Shown: one piece after another, positions 21,343 to 31,742 of the stretch | How positions within the stretch are numbered: position 1 is the stretch's first letter | How the letters are laid out: the number at the start of each line of letters is the position of its first letter | Source: Deroplatys truncata | Lineage: Eukaryota; Arthropoda; Insecta; Mantodea; Mantidae | Reading direction: 5' to 3' | Length of the DNA: 64,000 nt | Assembly (NCBI GenBank): GCA_030765065.1 | Contig: CM060979.1 | Span: 15,653,001-15,717,000, forward strand | Made by a program: the position numbers and the translations under genes | The notes under the pieces: generated by a model | What the model was told of the DNA's origin: nothing | What the model saw: the letters and a program-made list of their open reading frames with translations, nothing else | The model's database searches: none

Positions 21343-21717
21343 TTGTCTGCAGTGTTTCGAGGGACCTACCTTCGTGCAGACAACTGCGCAACAACAGCGA
21401 TCACTTCCCCCCAGGGATCCACGCCAAGGATCCGACTGGAGCTGGCCAGCAGCGCAGATCTAGAGCCTGCTTTGTCTTTCAACCTGACCTTATTAGGTCG
21501 GTATCTTCGGGTCAAGAATATCCGAAAGGAACGGCCAGCTCGCTTCCGCCGCTGTTGTGCGTTCAGACACACCTCCGAAGCCTACTACTCGTTGCCGAGG
21601 TGCCACTTCTGTGGTACCAACTCCTTTATAGCGGTACTAGGCATGACCTCCGCCGACGCCACCACACTTTTTTTTCGAGTGGAGGAGAAAATGCTGTTAG
21701 GCACTACCCTAGCCTAG
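21343..21717 (+). pseudogene. non-LTR ORF1 (gag-like) fragment with decayed zinc knuckles
   Basis: The open frame of 124 codons is homologous to the minus-strand frame at 22339-22815. Both have TP-x3-LELA-x2-ADLE-x-AL, then LLGRYLRV, then a basic stretch and RRCCAFRH. ORF1 proteins of Jockey-like LINEs place CCHC knuckles (C-x2-C-x4-H-x4-C) after such a segment. Here the first and last Cys are Phe and Tyr. A second knuckle follows as RCHFCGTN, its His position now Phe. ORF1 proteins bind the element RNA. This one is broken, and its ORF2 partner may be the remnant at 20190. Confidence 0.6.
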
Positions 21718-22338
21718 ATGGGATTTCGGGACTGAAAGTGTGAGACTCGCCAATAGTCGGCCATGCCCACTAAAAGCTTCTCCACAGGAAGGAAAAAGGA
21801 AGATGATAAAGAGAGGAATCAAACGTGAATGCAGCGCGGTCCCGCATAACACCCGGTTAGATGTGGAATTTACTGTACTGCCTCCCGATGAGCAGGTGCA
21901 GTTAAGGATATTGCTAGACTGGCAGCCATCAAACCTGATTGCAGCCTAGTGGTTAGAAGGTGAAAGAGAAAGGAAGTAAAGGTGACATAATGGGTTTAGG
22001 GTGCTTCGTGACGTTGCTGCTGGTTGAACTACCTGCATTTCTGCAGGAAGCTTTGCGCGTTCTCTGGCGTGTGCTCAACCCTGTGATTTCTGTGTAACTG
22101 GATGTGTCTGGTCGTCTGAATTTGTGTTTGATCTCTATGACGCTACTGCCCAGTACTCAAAGGGTCTAGTCGATGACCTCTAGCTGTTGCTGAGTTGTCT
22201 GTTTGATGGCTTGATGATGCAGAAGTAATATGGTTGTTGAAGTCTGAAGTTCCCTGATGAGGTCCTGCTGGGCTGTCAGCTTCGCCGCCAGATTCAGGAA
22301 CCCCGCATGGAGGTCCTGGACGGCGTGCCCTGAATTTC
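21718..22338. other. interval between two ORF1-like fragments
   Basis: GC-moderate DNA with short frames, for example 21740-21949, in which the stretch LDVEFTVLPPDEQVQLRILL is open. It may be further ORF1 sequence. I see no confident assignment. Confidence 0.3.
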
Positions 22339-22815
22339 CTAGTTGGTTGTGTTAAAGGCGTTCGTTGATGACTGTGTCAGCGCTGGCGGTTCTGGTGTTG
22401 TTGCTGGAAGTGGCGACTTCGGCTGTGCCTTCCTGCGATGATGCAAGAGGCAGAGCGCTGACCGTGATTCCCTCACATGTAGCACAGTAGCGGCGTCGAC
22501 GTAAGAGGTCGTGTTGTTTGCATTTAGAAGAGCTGCGCAATTAAGCTCATCGTGCCCGTAGGCACAGCTGCGGCGGCATGGAGCTAGCTTGTACCGTCGG
22601 CTGGCTCCGACGCGCAAGTGTCTTCCTAATAAGGGAAGACTAAACACCAAGGCAGCCTCCAGGTCGGCGAGGTTGGCCAGCTCCACACATACCAGCGGCG
22701 TAGGTCCTCGGGCAGAGATGATCCTCTCCGCCAACGCCGCTGCTACAGTGCCACAACACTCTGCACCGGCAAGCCCCAATACCCCCGCAACCAGCAGCCA
22801 ACACAGATACAACAT
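22339..22815 (-). pseudogene. second non-LTR ORF1 (gag-like) fragment, opposite strand
   Basis: 158 codons are open. PLVCVELANLADLEAALVFS, LLGRHLRV and CRRSCAYGHDELNC align with the plus-strand copy at 21343-21717. The single knuckle reads C-RR-S-CAYG-H-DELN-C, so only its second Cys is lost (to Ser). The two copies have therefore lost different Cys residues of an ancestral CCHC motif. The hydrophobic start looks like a signal peptide but is probably the truncated edge of the frame. The C-terminus is rich in Thr, Pro and Ser. Confidence 0.6.
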
Positions 22816-23462
22816 CTAATCACCGGCAGCCTCGAGCTGAGCGGCGACACTGGACGCCATATAGGACCTCCACGCGGATGTTCTGAGTATCGGTGCCCAT
22901 TCAGCCACCCTTAAGATGACGCTCGCCGCCTCCATCAGCCAGAAACTCCAGGACCTGCAAGTAACCATCACCACCTTCACCTTCTTCACCAGACCATCGC
23001 CGCTGAGTTGTCAGTATGACTAGACAACGTCACCAGCTGCCTGTAGGCCTTCTAGACCGCCGCCAGAAGCACTCCAAACACACACAACCACCAGCTCATC
23101 AGGATCTACCACCATACGTCATTTCACCAGAGACTCGGCGCTTCTTAGAGAAATACAGCACTTACGATCAGGAAGATAAACTAAACGAAGTCCTCGGACT
23201 GAAGCTTTCCAACTTTACTTTTCTTTTCCTTTATGATACCCTCTAACCTCTTAAGATTCTGTAGTTGCCAAGGCAACCTTTTATCGCTCCCGTCCATTGG
23301 ATGACAGCATTGCATCTTTGTTTGACTAACAGGCTGCTATGCGAGACAGCTTTGCTTTCAGATTTGATTTCCTTTACTTTATTTGTTATTCATCCTTTCC
23401 GGTGGAGGGGTTTTAGTGGGTATGGCCACACTGGCAAGTCCCACACTCCCAGCTTCTCTAGG
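22816..23462. other. GC-rich to AT-rich transition, unassigned
   Basis: Bases 22816-23160 keep the GC-rich character of the ORF1 fragments and may be their upstream part. From 23170 on the DNA is ordinary. The frame at 23016-23246 has no motif I recognise. Confidence 0.3.
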
Positions 23463-23690
23463 TCGTCCTCCGTGGTTTGAAGGTACCATACTAGAATCTA
23501 GTTTATGGATCTTTTCGGGTGTAAAAATCCTTAGCATGACTTCCTTTGGAAGGAAGGTAAAGCCGGTGACTTAATAACGATGTCTCTGAGAAAAATCACC
23601 GGTCTTTCACGCCCAATATAGAATGGGGCGATAAGAACCATAGTAGTTAAAGAGCGTCCATAAATAAAACTCAATTTACTTTTTTTCAAT
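23463..23690 (+). repeat. SINE S2c, deleted in the head
   Basis: The head starts GTCCTCCGTGGTTTGAAGG and is cut at TCTAG. It then jumps to the body: TCCTTAGCATGACTTCCTTT, GGAAGG, AAAGCCGGTG, and later CCCAATATAGAATGGGGCG. The tail is AGTTAAAGAGCGTCCATAAA, then ATAAAACTCAATTT. It is the same family as 26658-26882 and 47410-47643. Confidence 0.75.
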
Positions 23691-23967
23691 TTCTCTGCTG
23701 TACGTAAATGAGTTTAGGCTCCATTAGAAAAAAAATTATGTCCGAAAATCAAAGAAGATATTCAAAATAAGATTCGTTCTGCTCATGTTCAACGGCTCTG
23801 CAGCTTTTATGATTTGTGGAAACGACTTCTTTTATGACATTTAGAACCACAGGGTCCTTCTGTCGCAAGAGCAGTAGCCGATTCGACGCAGGCATCCGTC
23901 TACGATTCGTTGTTCCAATTGATGGGGAAAATCTTGCCCAGTCGTCTAGCTAGAAATATTTACGTGC
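23691..23967. other. unassigned interval
   Basis: I recognise neither repeat nor gene. The last 4 bp (GTGC, 23964-23967) are the target duplication of the next LTR. Confidence 0.4.
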
Positions 23968-24903
23968 TGAAGAAGTTATTTTGTTGTAACTTGTTTCCAA
24001 CACGCTTTAGGGGTCAATTTGAAGTAGGTCGTATTCAAGGAGTATTATCAACCAAACTTGAAATTCGTTGCAACCACACGTATAGTACCCGCTTCTTGGT
24101 AGCCTTCGCCCTAAGTTTAAAAATATTAATTTTGTAACTTTGACTGTTTCTTTAAATATTATGTATTTATGTTTGCCTCGGCTGCGTCAGTATTTATTTG
24201 AGAGACATGGATGTCTTGGCAGGGTTGTGATGCGACAAGAATGTAGCCTTGCACAGATTATAATTTTACTTCACTCCTTTTATTAATGCTTGACACTATT
24301 TAAATAACACTTCACTAATATAGAGAGCTGTGAGATTCTTTTATTAATTACTTGTACTTTTTAACTCGTAAACTTATTTTTCGTCTCGCACGAATACGTA
24401 TTAAATCTCTCGAAGACACATCTCGCATCCGGTTAGGAACACTGTCTACAGGCAACTGAATTGATTTCACCCGCCTAAACTTGTAAATTTCTGTATTTCA
24501 AGTGTCTGATTGGCTATTCCTAATCCAATAGAATACCTTGATTTAACTAAAGCTTTTTCTGGTTGTTGATTGGCTATTTTTATAAACTGTCTCAAAATTT
24601 ACATTATTGTTCCTCCAATAATGACTAGTAGCATTTAAACTTTCAAATTCATTATTGCCTCAAGTTTACCTCATTGTTAGCAACTTTCAACCTATTATTC
24701 TCACAGCTCCTACATTATTAAATTACGTAATATATTCACATAACATTATTACACATGGATACAATAATATAAGCATATGCAATGACTGTTACATACATTT
24801 TACAAATTATTACATACACATATTGCTTCAAGGCGGGCTGTTATTGAATTTACATATTATATAATTAGACTGAAATCATTTAAGTGTTAAAAATACTGCC
24901 TCA
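23968..24903 (-). mobile_element. LTR-B solo LTR
   Basis: A 936-bp LTR, TGAAGAAG...ACTGCCTCA on this strand, with perfect duplications GTGC at 23964-23967 and 24904-24907. A PBS-like motif (23997-24024) lies inside its U5 end. CCAAT-box-like 'GATTGGC' motifs recur near 24510 and 24570. Confidence 0.9.
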
Positions 24904-24907
24904 GTGC

Positions 24908-25637
24908 CCGTGCTTGTCCGCCATTACATTGAGACTCTTCAAACACTGACAACATGGCCGCTCCATAGGTATATGTTAGACAAAAAAGGGGAACACCTCG
25001 CGCATCACGATCTCTCGTAGGTTGTATATCCTACAGTACCCTGTCCGTCAGAAGAAATCGGGTGAAACAATTATCAAAGTTGGTTAAGTGGTTTTTGGGA
25101 CTACCTTACATAAATACATACATACATAGAAGTGTTCTGGCTTTATTAGTGTAGATTTTCATTTAAAAGTACAAAATTCGTAATTCTTGACAATAGTGAT
25201 AGGTCTTGGCATTTCCAGCGATAAACCCGGACAAAGCGAAGCTACGCAATGTAGCTCGCTCCCAAAGACAAAACATTTCTCAAGGCAAAGGAACGCAGAG
25301 GTCCAGGTTTAAACCTCCCAGGGGAGAGAGGACAACAGGATCTTGTGGTGAGATAATTCCGGAAGCCAAGTCTGCTAGAGGTGTGGTGCGGGGGAAGAAG
25401 AAGAAGAAGAAGAAGAAGAAGAAGAAGAAGAAGAAGAAGAAGCGGGCGGTAGTCGGTCGTGATCTTGCGGTCTGCTTCACTGATTACATGGTTCGGACCT
25501 CGTGCACACTCCAGAATTACACCGTGTTTCGCAAACACTTCTCCATAACTTCGACCTTAACTGTTCCACAACTGCTGTCGAAGAAGACGACTTTATTGAG
25601 AAGTTGAACGTTACTAGTAATAGTTCATCTGCTTCTT
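24908..25637. other. unique interval with GAA microsatellite
   Basis: Contains a long (GAA)n run at about 25396-25443 and a short ATACATAC run near 25108-25130. The latter, with the upstream GGTTAAGTGG-TTTTTGGGACTAC, could be a LINE 3' tail. The Lys-rich frame across the GAA run is a by-product. Confidence 0.5.
25396..25443. repeat. (GAA)n microsatellite
   Basis: About 16 perfect GAA/AAG units with no interruption. Confidence 0.95.
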
Positions 25638-26160
25638 ACTTTCTCTACCACGTAAGTACCTAGGAGGCGGAGAAGGTATTGCATCCCACCCAAAAATTAG
25701 ATACCGAAATTTCACATAAAATACATGCCCTGAATAAATAAAACCAAATCATTTTTAGAAAAAGGTCTGTGTGTTTGTGTCTCTGAACAGCATAACTCAA
25801 AAACGAAAAGTGAAATAAACACCAAATTTGGTATTTAGGTTCAGTACCTTCCAAAGATACGGCATCAAAGTTTTCAAGAAAATCCACACCCCAAACTATT
25901 TCTTTACTTTCTGAAAACATAAATTTTGAATAAAATGCCATATGTTTAAGATGTCTTCATGACTAATTAAATGAATGTATTGAATTTTCTGAGCATAGAA
26001 TGTGAAATCCTCTTAATCCTGAATGAGAAATAAAATCTTACTACACAAAACATGTAGATCTTGTTAAGGCACATAATTTATACATTTTTTGTGGAGTTAA
26101 CTGTTTCCGAGATATTCCTTGTTATTGGCTTGAATTTTCAAATACTTATACTGGGAAGTC
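25638..26160 (+). mobile_element. E repeat copy, left half
   Basis: Starts ACTTTCTCTACCACGTAAG and is collinear with D/E to 'CAAATACTTATACTGG'. The GT tract is short (GTCTGTGTGTTTGTGTCTC). It abuts the next E copy at 26173. Confidence 0.75.
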
Positions 26161-26172
26161 GCTATTCTGTTT

Positions 26173-26657
26173 ACTTTCTCTACTGCGTACAGTAGGTAAG
26201 TAGGGGAAGCACTGTGTTCCACCCAAAAATTCGATGTGGAGATTTCATCGGAAATACATGTTTTGAGTCCCCCTTAATTCACCCCCCCAAAAAAGCATTT
26301 TTAGAAAAAGGTCCGCGTTTCAACACATAACTAAAAAAAAGTAGGATGAACATCAAACTGGTATTTACGTTCAGTAACTTCGAACGATGCGATACAAACA
26401 TTTTCAAAAAAAAAAAAAAACTCCCTACCCGAAACTACCATTAATATGGAAAATTTTTCGAATTTTTTTATTTTCTGAAAATAGCTGTAACGATTTTGAA
26501 TTTTCTGGGAATAGCCTGTGAAGTCCTCTTCATTCGGAAGGAATTTTGTATATTATTGCACAAGGATAAACGTTAAGTGATAAACGAAAATCTAGCACAC
26601 AAAAATTCTAGATCTCTTTAAAACACACAGTTTACTTTAAATGACGTTGTAGCATAA
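26173..26657 (+). mobile_element. E repeat copy, split by SINE S2a
   Basis: Starts ACTTTCTCTACTGCGTAC. It is interrupted at TTGTAGCATAA (26647-26657), which is duplicated after the SINE at 26883-26893. Confidence 0.8.
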
Positions 26658-26882
26658 AGTCGCCCTCCATGGTGTATGGTTACCATGCTAGCCTCCAGTT
26701 CCCGAGGGCGCGGGTTCAAACCCGGCGGAGGGCGATGGATTTTATCCGCCGTAAAAATCCTTAGCATGGCTTCCTTTGGAAGGAATGCAAAGCCGGTGGT
26801 CCCGTGTCCTAGATTTGCAGCACGTAAAACAACCTCAAGCCTGATAAAGAGGCCTCTGAGCAAAATTACCATTTATTTGTTT
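26658..26882 (+). repeat. SINE S2a with tRNA-like head and 11-bp target duplication
   Basis: The 72-bp head (26662-26733) begins GCCCTCC and ends GGAGGGC, a perfect 7-bp acceptor-like pair. It has a B-box region, GCGGGTTCAAACCC. The anticodon arm does not fold, so it is not a working tRNA. The body (TCCTTAGCATGGCTTCCTTT and on) is shared with S2b and S2c. Perfect 11-bp direct repeats TTGTAGCATAA flank it, as expected for LINE-driven retroposition. Confidence 0.85.
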
Positions 26883-27185
26883 TTGTAGCATAAGCATTTC
26901 CTAGATATCCGTTATTAAAGGTTCGAATTTTCATTTATTAGTCATTCTCTTAAGTCTTGTCAACATTCAGTTGTTTCTCGCGATGTCATGGAAACAGTAT
27001 GGAATGTTAAGGCCAGCATATAGCGTCCAGTTGTTAAACATTTGACTATCGCTGTTCTCTTTGTATCTATTTGGGTTAAAATGTAGTAGATAGAAAAATA
27101 AGCTTTAATGAGAATAGTTTGTATACTCACTAATGAAGATAGAGATAGAAAAAGTCATGTGAATGTCTCACTTCAAGGTTTTTGT
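26883..27185 (+). mobile_element. E repeat, remainder after SINE S2a
   Basis: Resumes with the duplicated TTGTAGCATAA and runs through TTCTCGCGATGTCATGG and TTTGACTATCGCTG to a degraded right end, AGAGATAGAAAAAGTCATGTG. Confidence 0.8.
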
Positions 27186-27376
27186 TTTCTTTAAAGAGCA
27201 TCGAATTTCAAAGACTTCACGTAGCGACACGCTGTTTAAAAATCTGACTATCGCTTTAGCCTACTGTGTCGAACAACGAAATGTAAATGGGTATGAAAGT
27301 TTATCTGTATTAACAACAAGTAGATAGAATTTGTAGAAGGGTGAGTAGATTAGAGTCAAGTGACTGTAACACAAGA
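27186..27376 (+). mobile_element. E repeat 3' fragment
   Basis: Matches the last part of E (AAATCTGACTATCGCTTTAG, ACAACGAAATG). It ends in a degraded right terminus, AGAGTCAAGTGACTGTAACAC. Confidence 0.6.
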
Positions 27377-27879
27377 TTTTGGACAACACCCTCACTGGGT
27401 TCCTCATTGGGAAAAGTTCCTCAGAGCTACTACCGCATCTCCTTGGCCCTTAACTGATGCTGTGTCCTCTTTGGTCCATGATTTAATAAGCCGTACCTTT
27501 GTGTGGTGAAGACCATAAATTATAAAGCTCCTAATTATATGTTTCGATCTTGCCAAGGACTGACTGACTGACTGCCTTTTAAACCCCGTTTTCGATACCT
27601 CTCGTGATTACCAACGATCGAAGGCTGCTTCGATGGTCGAGTTGCACATCGTTGTTGAAAAACATATGGGAGAGCTAAGTCGTAGAGATGATGACGAGGA
27701 GGGTAAGGGAGAGCCACAAAAAATTATACTGTGCTACGTTCACATGACTTTCTCTACCCAATATCGTTTATTTTTATATAGCTTCTACAAATTATTGTCA
27801 TTTTGGGGGGGGGATTAACTACCATGCAGTAGTTTTCCTACAACCCATTCATAATTTTATTTCTGTAAATTAAAATCCT
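27377..27879. other. unassigned interval with a tiny E end
   Basis: Bases 27733-27760 (CTACGTTCACATGACTTTCTC) are a reverse E/D right terminus. The rest, including open frames near 27535-27818 on both strands, shows no motif I recognise. Confidence 0.35.
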
Positions 27880-28165
27880 CTGCATCTTCATTTGTTAGTT
27901 CCGCAAAACTACATGCTCCTTCGGACCCCATCTATTCATTGTTCTCTTGGTCTTCTCCGTCCTCTGTTTTCTTTAACTTTCCATTCCAGCATCTCTTGCC
28001 ATTCTATCATTTTCCATTCTTTCCTCATGGCCAAGCCATTTTAATCTTCTCTCTTCCCAATACGTTCTTTTTTTACATCCATTATTTTTTCTTGTATTTC
28101 TAATGTTATTCCTTCTTGAGAAGCTCTCCGCCAAAAATCCATCTCTTTTGTTATAAGCATTGTTT
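27880..28165 (-). pseudogene. RTE/CR1-like LINE C-terminal fragment
   Basis: In reverse complement, short frames read LEIQEKIMDVKKERIGKRED, then LKWLGHEERMENDRMARDAG and, after shifts, RGRRRPRE. This matches the common tail of LINE ORF2 proteins, of the form 'LKWFGHV-RM...R-A...GRRR-GRPR-RW'. At least two frameshifts are present. There is no start and no upstream RT domain. Confidence 0.6.
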
Positions 28166-28184
28166 CTAGTTAATGTCTTTTGAC

Positions 28185-28400
28185 TCTACAGATATCAGGT
28201 GATGAACGAAACAAAATCAACGAATAATAAAGGTATGAAATTATTGCGAGATGAATTCGAGGACCCAGCGCACTACAGCATTTTCATACTAAAGAGGTAA
28301 AATCCCGACTACAAAGCCCATTAATGTACACATAGTTTGATACAACTAGAATTCAAAACTGGGCTCACTGCTTAAGAACCAAAAAGCGTAATCCTACGTT
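28185..28400 (+). repeat. dispersed repeat C, copy 1
   Basis: Contains GATGAACGAAACAAAATCAA, CGAATAATAAAGGTAT, GGTAAAATCCCGACTACAAA and AATTCAAAACTGGGCTCACT. All recur in the same order in copy 2 (29045-29192 plus 30110-30195). Confidence 0.8.
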
Positions 28401-28518
28401 TATCAGCTGTGAGCTGTCCCAGTCGTTGCTTTGTCTTCGTGCTGCGAAGTGTTTTCTACAATACGCGTGTTGTGCGTGACTTCCTTAGGAACGTTATTTT
28501 CTTATTAGTCCACCTAAA

Positions 28519-28850
28519 TGCCTGCCAACAAATTCACGCTTGAACAGGGTACGTGAAAACTGAATCATGTAGACAGGTGTGAAGACGATTTCAGTAAAAA
28601 TTTCCTTTTAATCCAGTTCCGGGTAGAGACACTGTGAGATGTTTGGTCAATAAACTTAGAACAACGGGATCGCTAAACGCTAAAAAATAAAGTTTATAGA
28701 AACAATCCCCACACCATAGACGAACTTAAGGACAATATAAAAGCATAAATTATGAACATTACGCAAGAAGAAGTTATGCGTGTGACGATGTGAAGAATGT
28801 CTTCTCGCAGGTGGACTTTCAACAACACTTACGTATAACAAGGTTAGTAC
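28519..28850 (+). pseudogene. IS630/Tc1-mariner-type transposase remnant, core deleted
   Basis: It begins MPANKFTLEQ, a start I recognise from insect IS630-type transposases whose N-terminus is an HTH. It continues with stops and shifts (EDDFSKN, RVETL, VNKLRTTGSLNAKK). It then jumps directly to a C-terminal signature, NNPHTIDELKDNIKA and NITQEEVMRVTM. The whole catalytic core is missing, so this is an internally deleted fossil. No TIRs were identified. Confidence 0.6.
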
Positions 28851-28852
28851 TC

Positions 28853-28853
<1 letters not shown>

Positions 28854-28905
<52 letters not shown>
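28854..28905. repeat. (TA)n microsatellite
   Basis: About 24 TA units with one G interruption near 28893. Confidence 0.95.
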
Positions 28906-29044
28906 CTTACTAACACTCGTAAGTAACGCGGGAATTACGTAGCGGTAAACCTCGCAGTGTAGTAGATTGCGGAGCACGCATTCACGTGATCCGTGGCCTT
29001 GGCATAAAACTAGGGCACTGTATAAACTAGGTGTTTCTTAGCTA
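28906..29044. other. short unassigned interval
   Basis: Unique sequence between the TA run and repeat C copy 2. Confidence 0.4.
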
Positions 29045-29192
29045 TTGTCCTTTGAATGGATAGTTATCAGATGATGAGCGAAACAAAATCAGCGAATAAT
29101 AAAGGTATTAAATGATTACGAGATGAATTCAAGGGTCTAGCGCACTATAGCAACCGTTTTCATACTAATTAGGTAAAATCTCGATTACAAGT
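29045..29192 (+). repeat. dispersed repeat C, copy 2, left part
   Basis: Matches 28185-28325 in order, with about one change per 8-10 bases, and is interrupted by an LTR-B insertion at ACAAGT. Confidence 0.8.
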
Positions 29193-30109
29193 TGAGGTTG
29201 TATTTTTATTACTTAAATGACTTCAGTCAAATTATATAATATAAATTCAATAATAGCCCGCCTTAAAGCAATATGTGTATGTAACTATATATATAGAAAG
29301 TGTATATTACAGTCATTGTATATGTTTATATTATTGTATACATGTTCAATAATGTTATGTGAATGTATTACGTAATTTAATAATGTAGGGGCTGTGAGAA
29401 TAATAGGTTTAAAGTTGCTAACAATGAGGTAACCTTGAGGCAGTAATGAGTAAGAAAGTTTAATAATAATATTACTAGTCATTATTGGAGCAACAATAAT
29501 GTACATTTTAAAACAGCTTATAAAATAGCCAATCAACAACCAGAAAGAAGCTTAAGTTAAATGAAAGTATTCCATTGGAGTAGGATTAGCCAATCAGAAT
29601 CTGAAATAGGGCAAATTGTACAAATTCAGAAGTCAGTTGCTAGTAGACAGTGTTCCTAACCGGACGCGAGACGCGTCCTCGAGAAGTATAATACGTATCC
29701 AGTGTGAGACGAAAATAGTTCTACGTGTTAGGTGCAAGTAATTAATAAAAGAATCTCACAGCTCGCTCTATATCAGTGAAGTGTTATTTAATCGTGTGAG
29801 TGATTAATAAAAGGAGTGAAGTAAAACTATAATCTGTATAAGCCTACATTTTTCAGTCGCACCACTCCCTGATAAGACATTCATGTCTCTAAAAAAACAT
29901 AAATACTGACGCAGCCGAGGCAAACATAAATATATAATATTTAAAGAAACAGTCAAATTACAAAGTTAATATATTTTTTAAACTTGGGGCAAAGGCCATC
30001 GGAAAGTATCGGAACCTTTTTACCATACGTGCGGTTGCTACTACTTCAAGTTCGGCTCCCCAACAGTCGAAATATAATACCCCTCCTCCTAAAATAAACA
30101 AACTTCTCA
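29193..30109 (+). mobile_element. LTR-B solo LTR inserted in repeat C
   Basis: Forward copy starting TGAGGTTGTATTTTTATTAC and ending ...AAACTTCTCA, 917 bp. The left flank is AAGT. The right flank AATGCCC fits a duplicated AAGT with one base lost, since repeat C copy 1 is continuous there. A weak PBS-like motif (CTTCAAGTTCGGCTCCCCAA) sits at about 30045-30064. Confidence 0.85.
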
Positions 30110-30195
30110 AATGCCCATTAATGTCCACACAGTTTGATCCAACAAGAATTCAAAACTGGGCTCACTGCTTAAGAATCAAAAACCGTAATTCTGTT
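30110..30195 (+). repeat. dispersed repeat C, copy 2, right part
   Basis: Continues GCCCATTAATGTCCACACAG and on to AAAACTGGGCTCACTGCTTA, matching 28316-28400. Confidence 0.8.
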
Positions 30196-30299
30196 TTGCC
30201 ACTGTGACATAAATGTACTTTTAAAACGCCTTTGTGATGTTTTAGCAGCCATAGGCCAGCTGATAGCAATTTTTGTTCTCCTCTACATTGTTTCTTTCA

Positions 30300-30392
30300 T
30301 TTTAATTTTTCTACTACGTACTTGGTGGTTACAGAAGGTATTGCGTTCCGCCATAAGCTTTTGAGATCCCTGAATCTAAAAGAAGCATTTTT
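30300..30392 (+). mobile_element. E repeat, left part, split by D
   Basis: Runs from a left end (TTTTTCTACTACGTACTTGG) to GAATCTAAAAGAAGCATTTT. The expected continuation TTAGAAAAAAG appears after the D copy, at 31313. Confidence 0.75.
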
Positions 30393-31311
30393 ACTTTCTC
30401 TACTACGTATAGTAAGTAGGGAAAGTATTGTATTCCACCAAAAAATCCCATACCGAGATTTCACCGGAAATACATGTTTTGAGACCCCCTGAATAAAAAA
30501 AAAAGCATTTTTGGAAACATGTCCTTGTGTGTGTCTGTGTGTCTGTCTGTGTGTGTGTGTGTGTGTGTGTCTGTCTGTGAACAGCATAACTCAGAAACGA
30601 ACAGTCGGATAAACACCAAACTTGGTACTTAGGTTCAATATCTTCCAGAGATGCGACACAAAGGTTTTCAAGAAAATCCCCCCCACCCCAGATTACCCTT
30701 TACATGGAACGTTTTTCGAAAATTTTAATTTTCTCAAAAATGGCTCTAACGATTTTGATTAAAATATCATATGTTTAAGATACTTTCATGACAAATAAAA
30801 TGTATATCTTGAATTTTCTGGGAATGTCTCCAAAAGTATTCTTCATTGTGAACGAGTTTTGCATTACTGGTAAACCATAAAAGATAGACAAAATTTTACT
30901 ACACAAAAAATGTAGATCACGTTAAAACACACAATTTATGTCATATACATTTTTTTTGTTGAGTAAACCATTTTCGAGATATTGCTTGTTATTCCCTTGA
31001 ATTTTTCAATACTTATTTTCTCAAATGGGAATTCGTTATTCATTTTTTTTTTGTCTTGGATATGCAAAGAGTATTAATCTGTGGCAAAGGGAATGGTGCT
31101 GCACCTAGCAACCAGCTATTAAGAGATATGTATGTGCTTAAAGGCTACTGTTTTTGTATATTGCCCTTGTAAATATATATTCCCCTTACATCTACAAGAA
31201 AATTAGCAATAAAATAGAGTCTGCAAATGTTTACCTCGATTAACACGAAGCATATGGAGAATAAGCGTTTGTAAAAGAGTAGAGAAAGTCATGTGGGTGT
31301 AACACATCAGA
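30393..31311 (+). mobile_element. D repeat, complete, inserted in an E repeat
   Basis: A 919-bp copy with intact termini ACTTTCTCTACTACG and AGAAAGTCATGTGGGTGTAA, then CACATCAG and A. The host E reads GCATTTT|TTTTAGAAA around it. So insertion was into a T-run, with no duplication visible other than T. Confidence 0.9.
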
Positions 31312-31742
31312 TTTTAGAAAAAAGATTCATGTATGTGTGGAAACCTGGTACGTATTTAAGTCCAGGATCTTCTAAAGATGCGACACCAAGATTATCAACA
31401 AAATGTCCCTCCCCAAACTACAGCTTACATGAAAATCTTTTATTATCTCAAAAATGTCTCTAACAATTTTGATTTAAATACATATATTAAAGATGTTTGC
31501 ATGACAAATAAAATGTGTATATATAATTTTCTGGAAATAGCCTGTAAAGTCCGCTTTATTTTCAAAGAATTTTGTATAATATTACATAACTGGGAAAGCA
31601 TAAGGTATAGGCAAAATCTTACTGCATAAAAAATGTATCTCTCTTTAAAATACGTATTCATTTAAAACAGTTTTTGTAGCATCAGCCATTTCTGAGATAT
31701 CCATTATTAATGGTTTCAATTGTTCAGTACTTAGTCATTTTT
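31312..31742 (+). mobile_element. E repeat, middle part, between two D insertions
   Basis: Starts TTTTAGAAAAAAGATTCATG and continues collinearly with E to TTCAGTACTTAGTCATTTTT, where a second D is inserted. Confidence 0.75.

Noticed and set aside
22339-22815. Apparent secreted protein with a signal-peptide-like start
   Set aside because: The body aligns with a gag-like ORF1 fragment on the other strand and ends in a zinc-knuckle remnant. The hydrophobic start is most likely a frame edge.
25206-25607. 133-codon frame with a poly-Lys run
   Set aside because: The run is a (GAA)n microsatellite and the flanking residues have no recognisable domain.
26662-26733. Possible functional tRNA gene
   Set aside because: The acceptor-like ends pair, but the anticodon arm does not, and it is fused to a SINE body present in other copies with a retroposition duplication.
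31378-31661. Open frames on both strands in the E segment between two D copies
   Set aside because: AT-rich E repeat sequence, homologous to non-coding copies elsewhere in the window.
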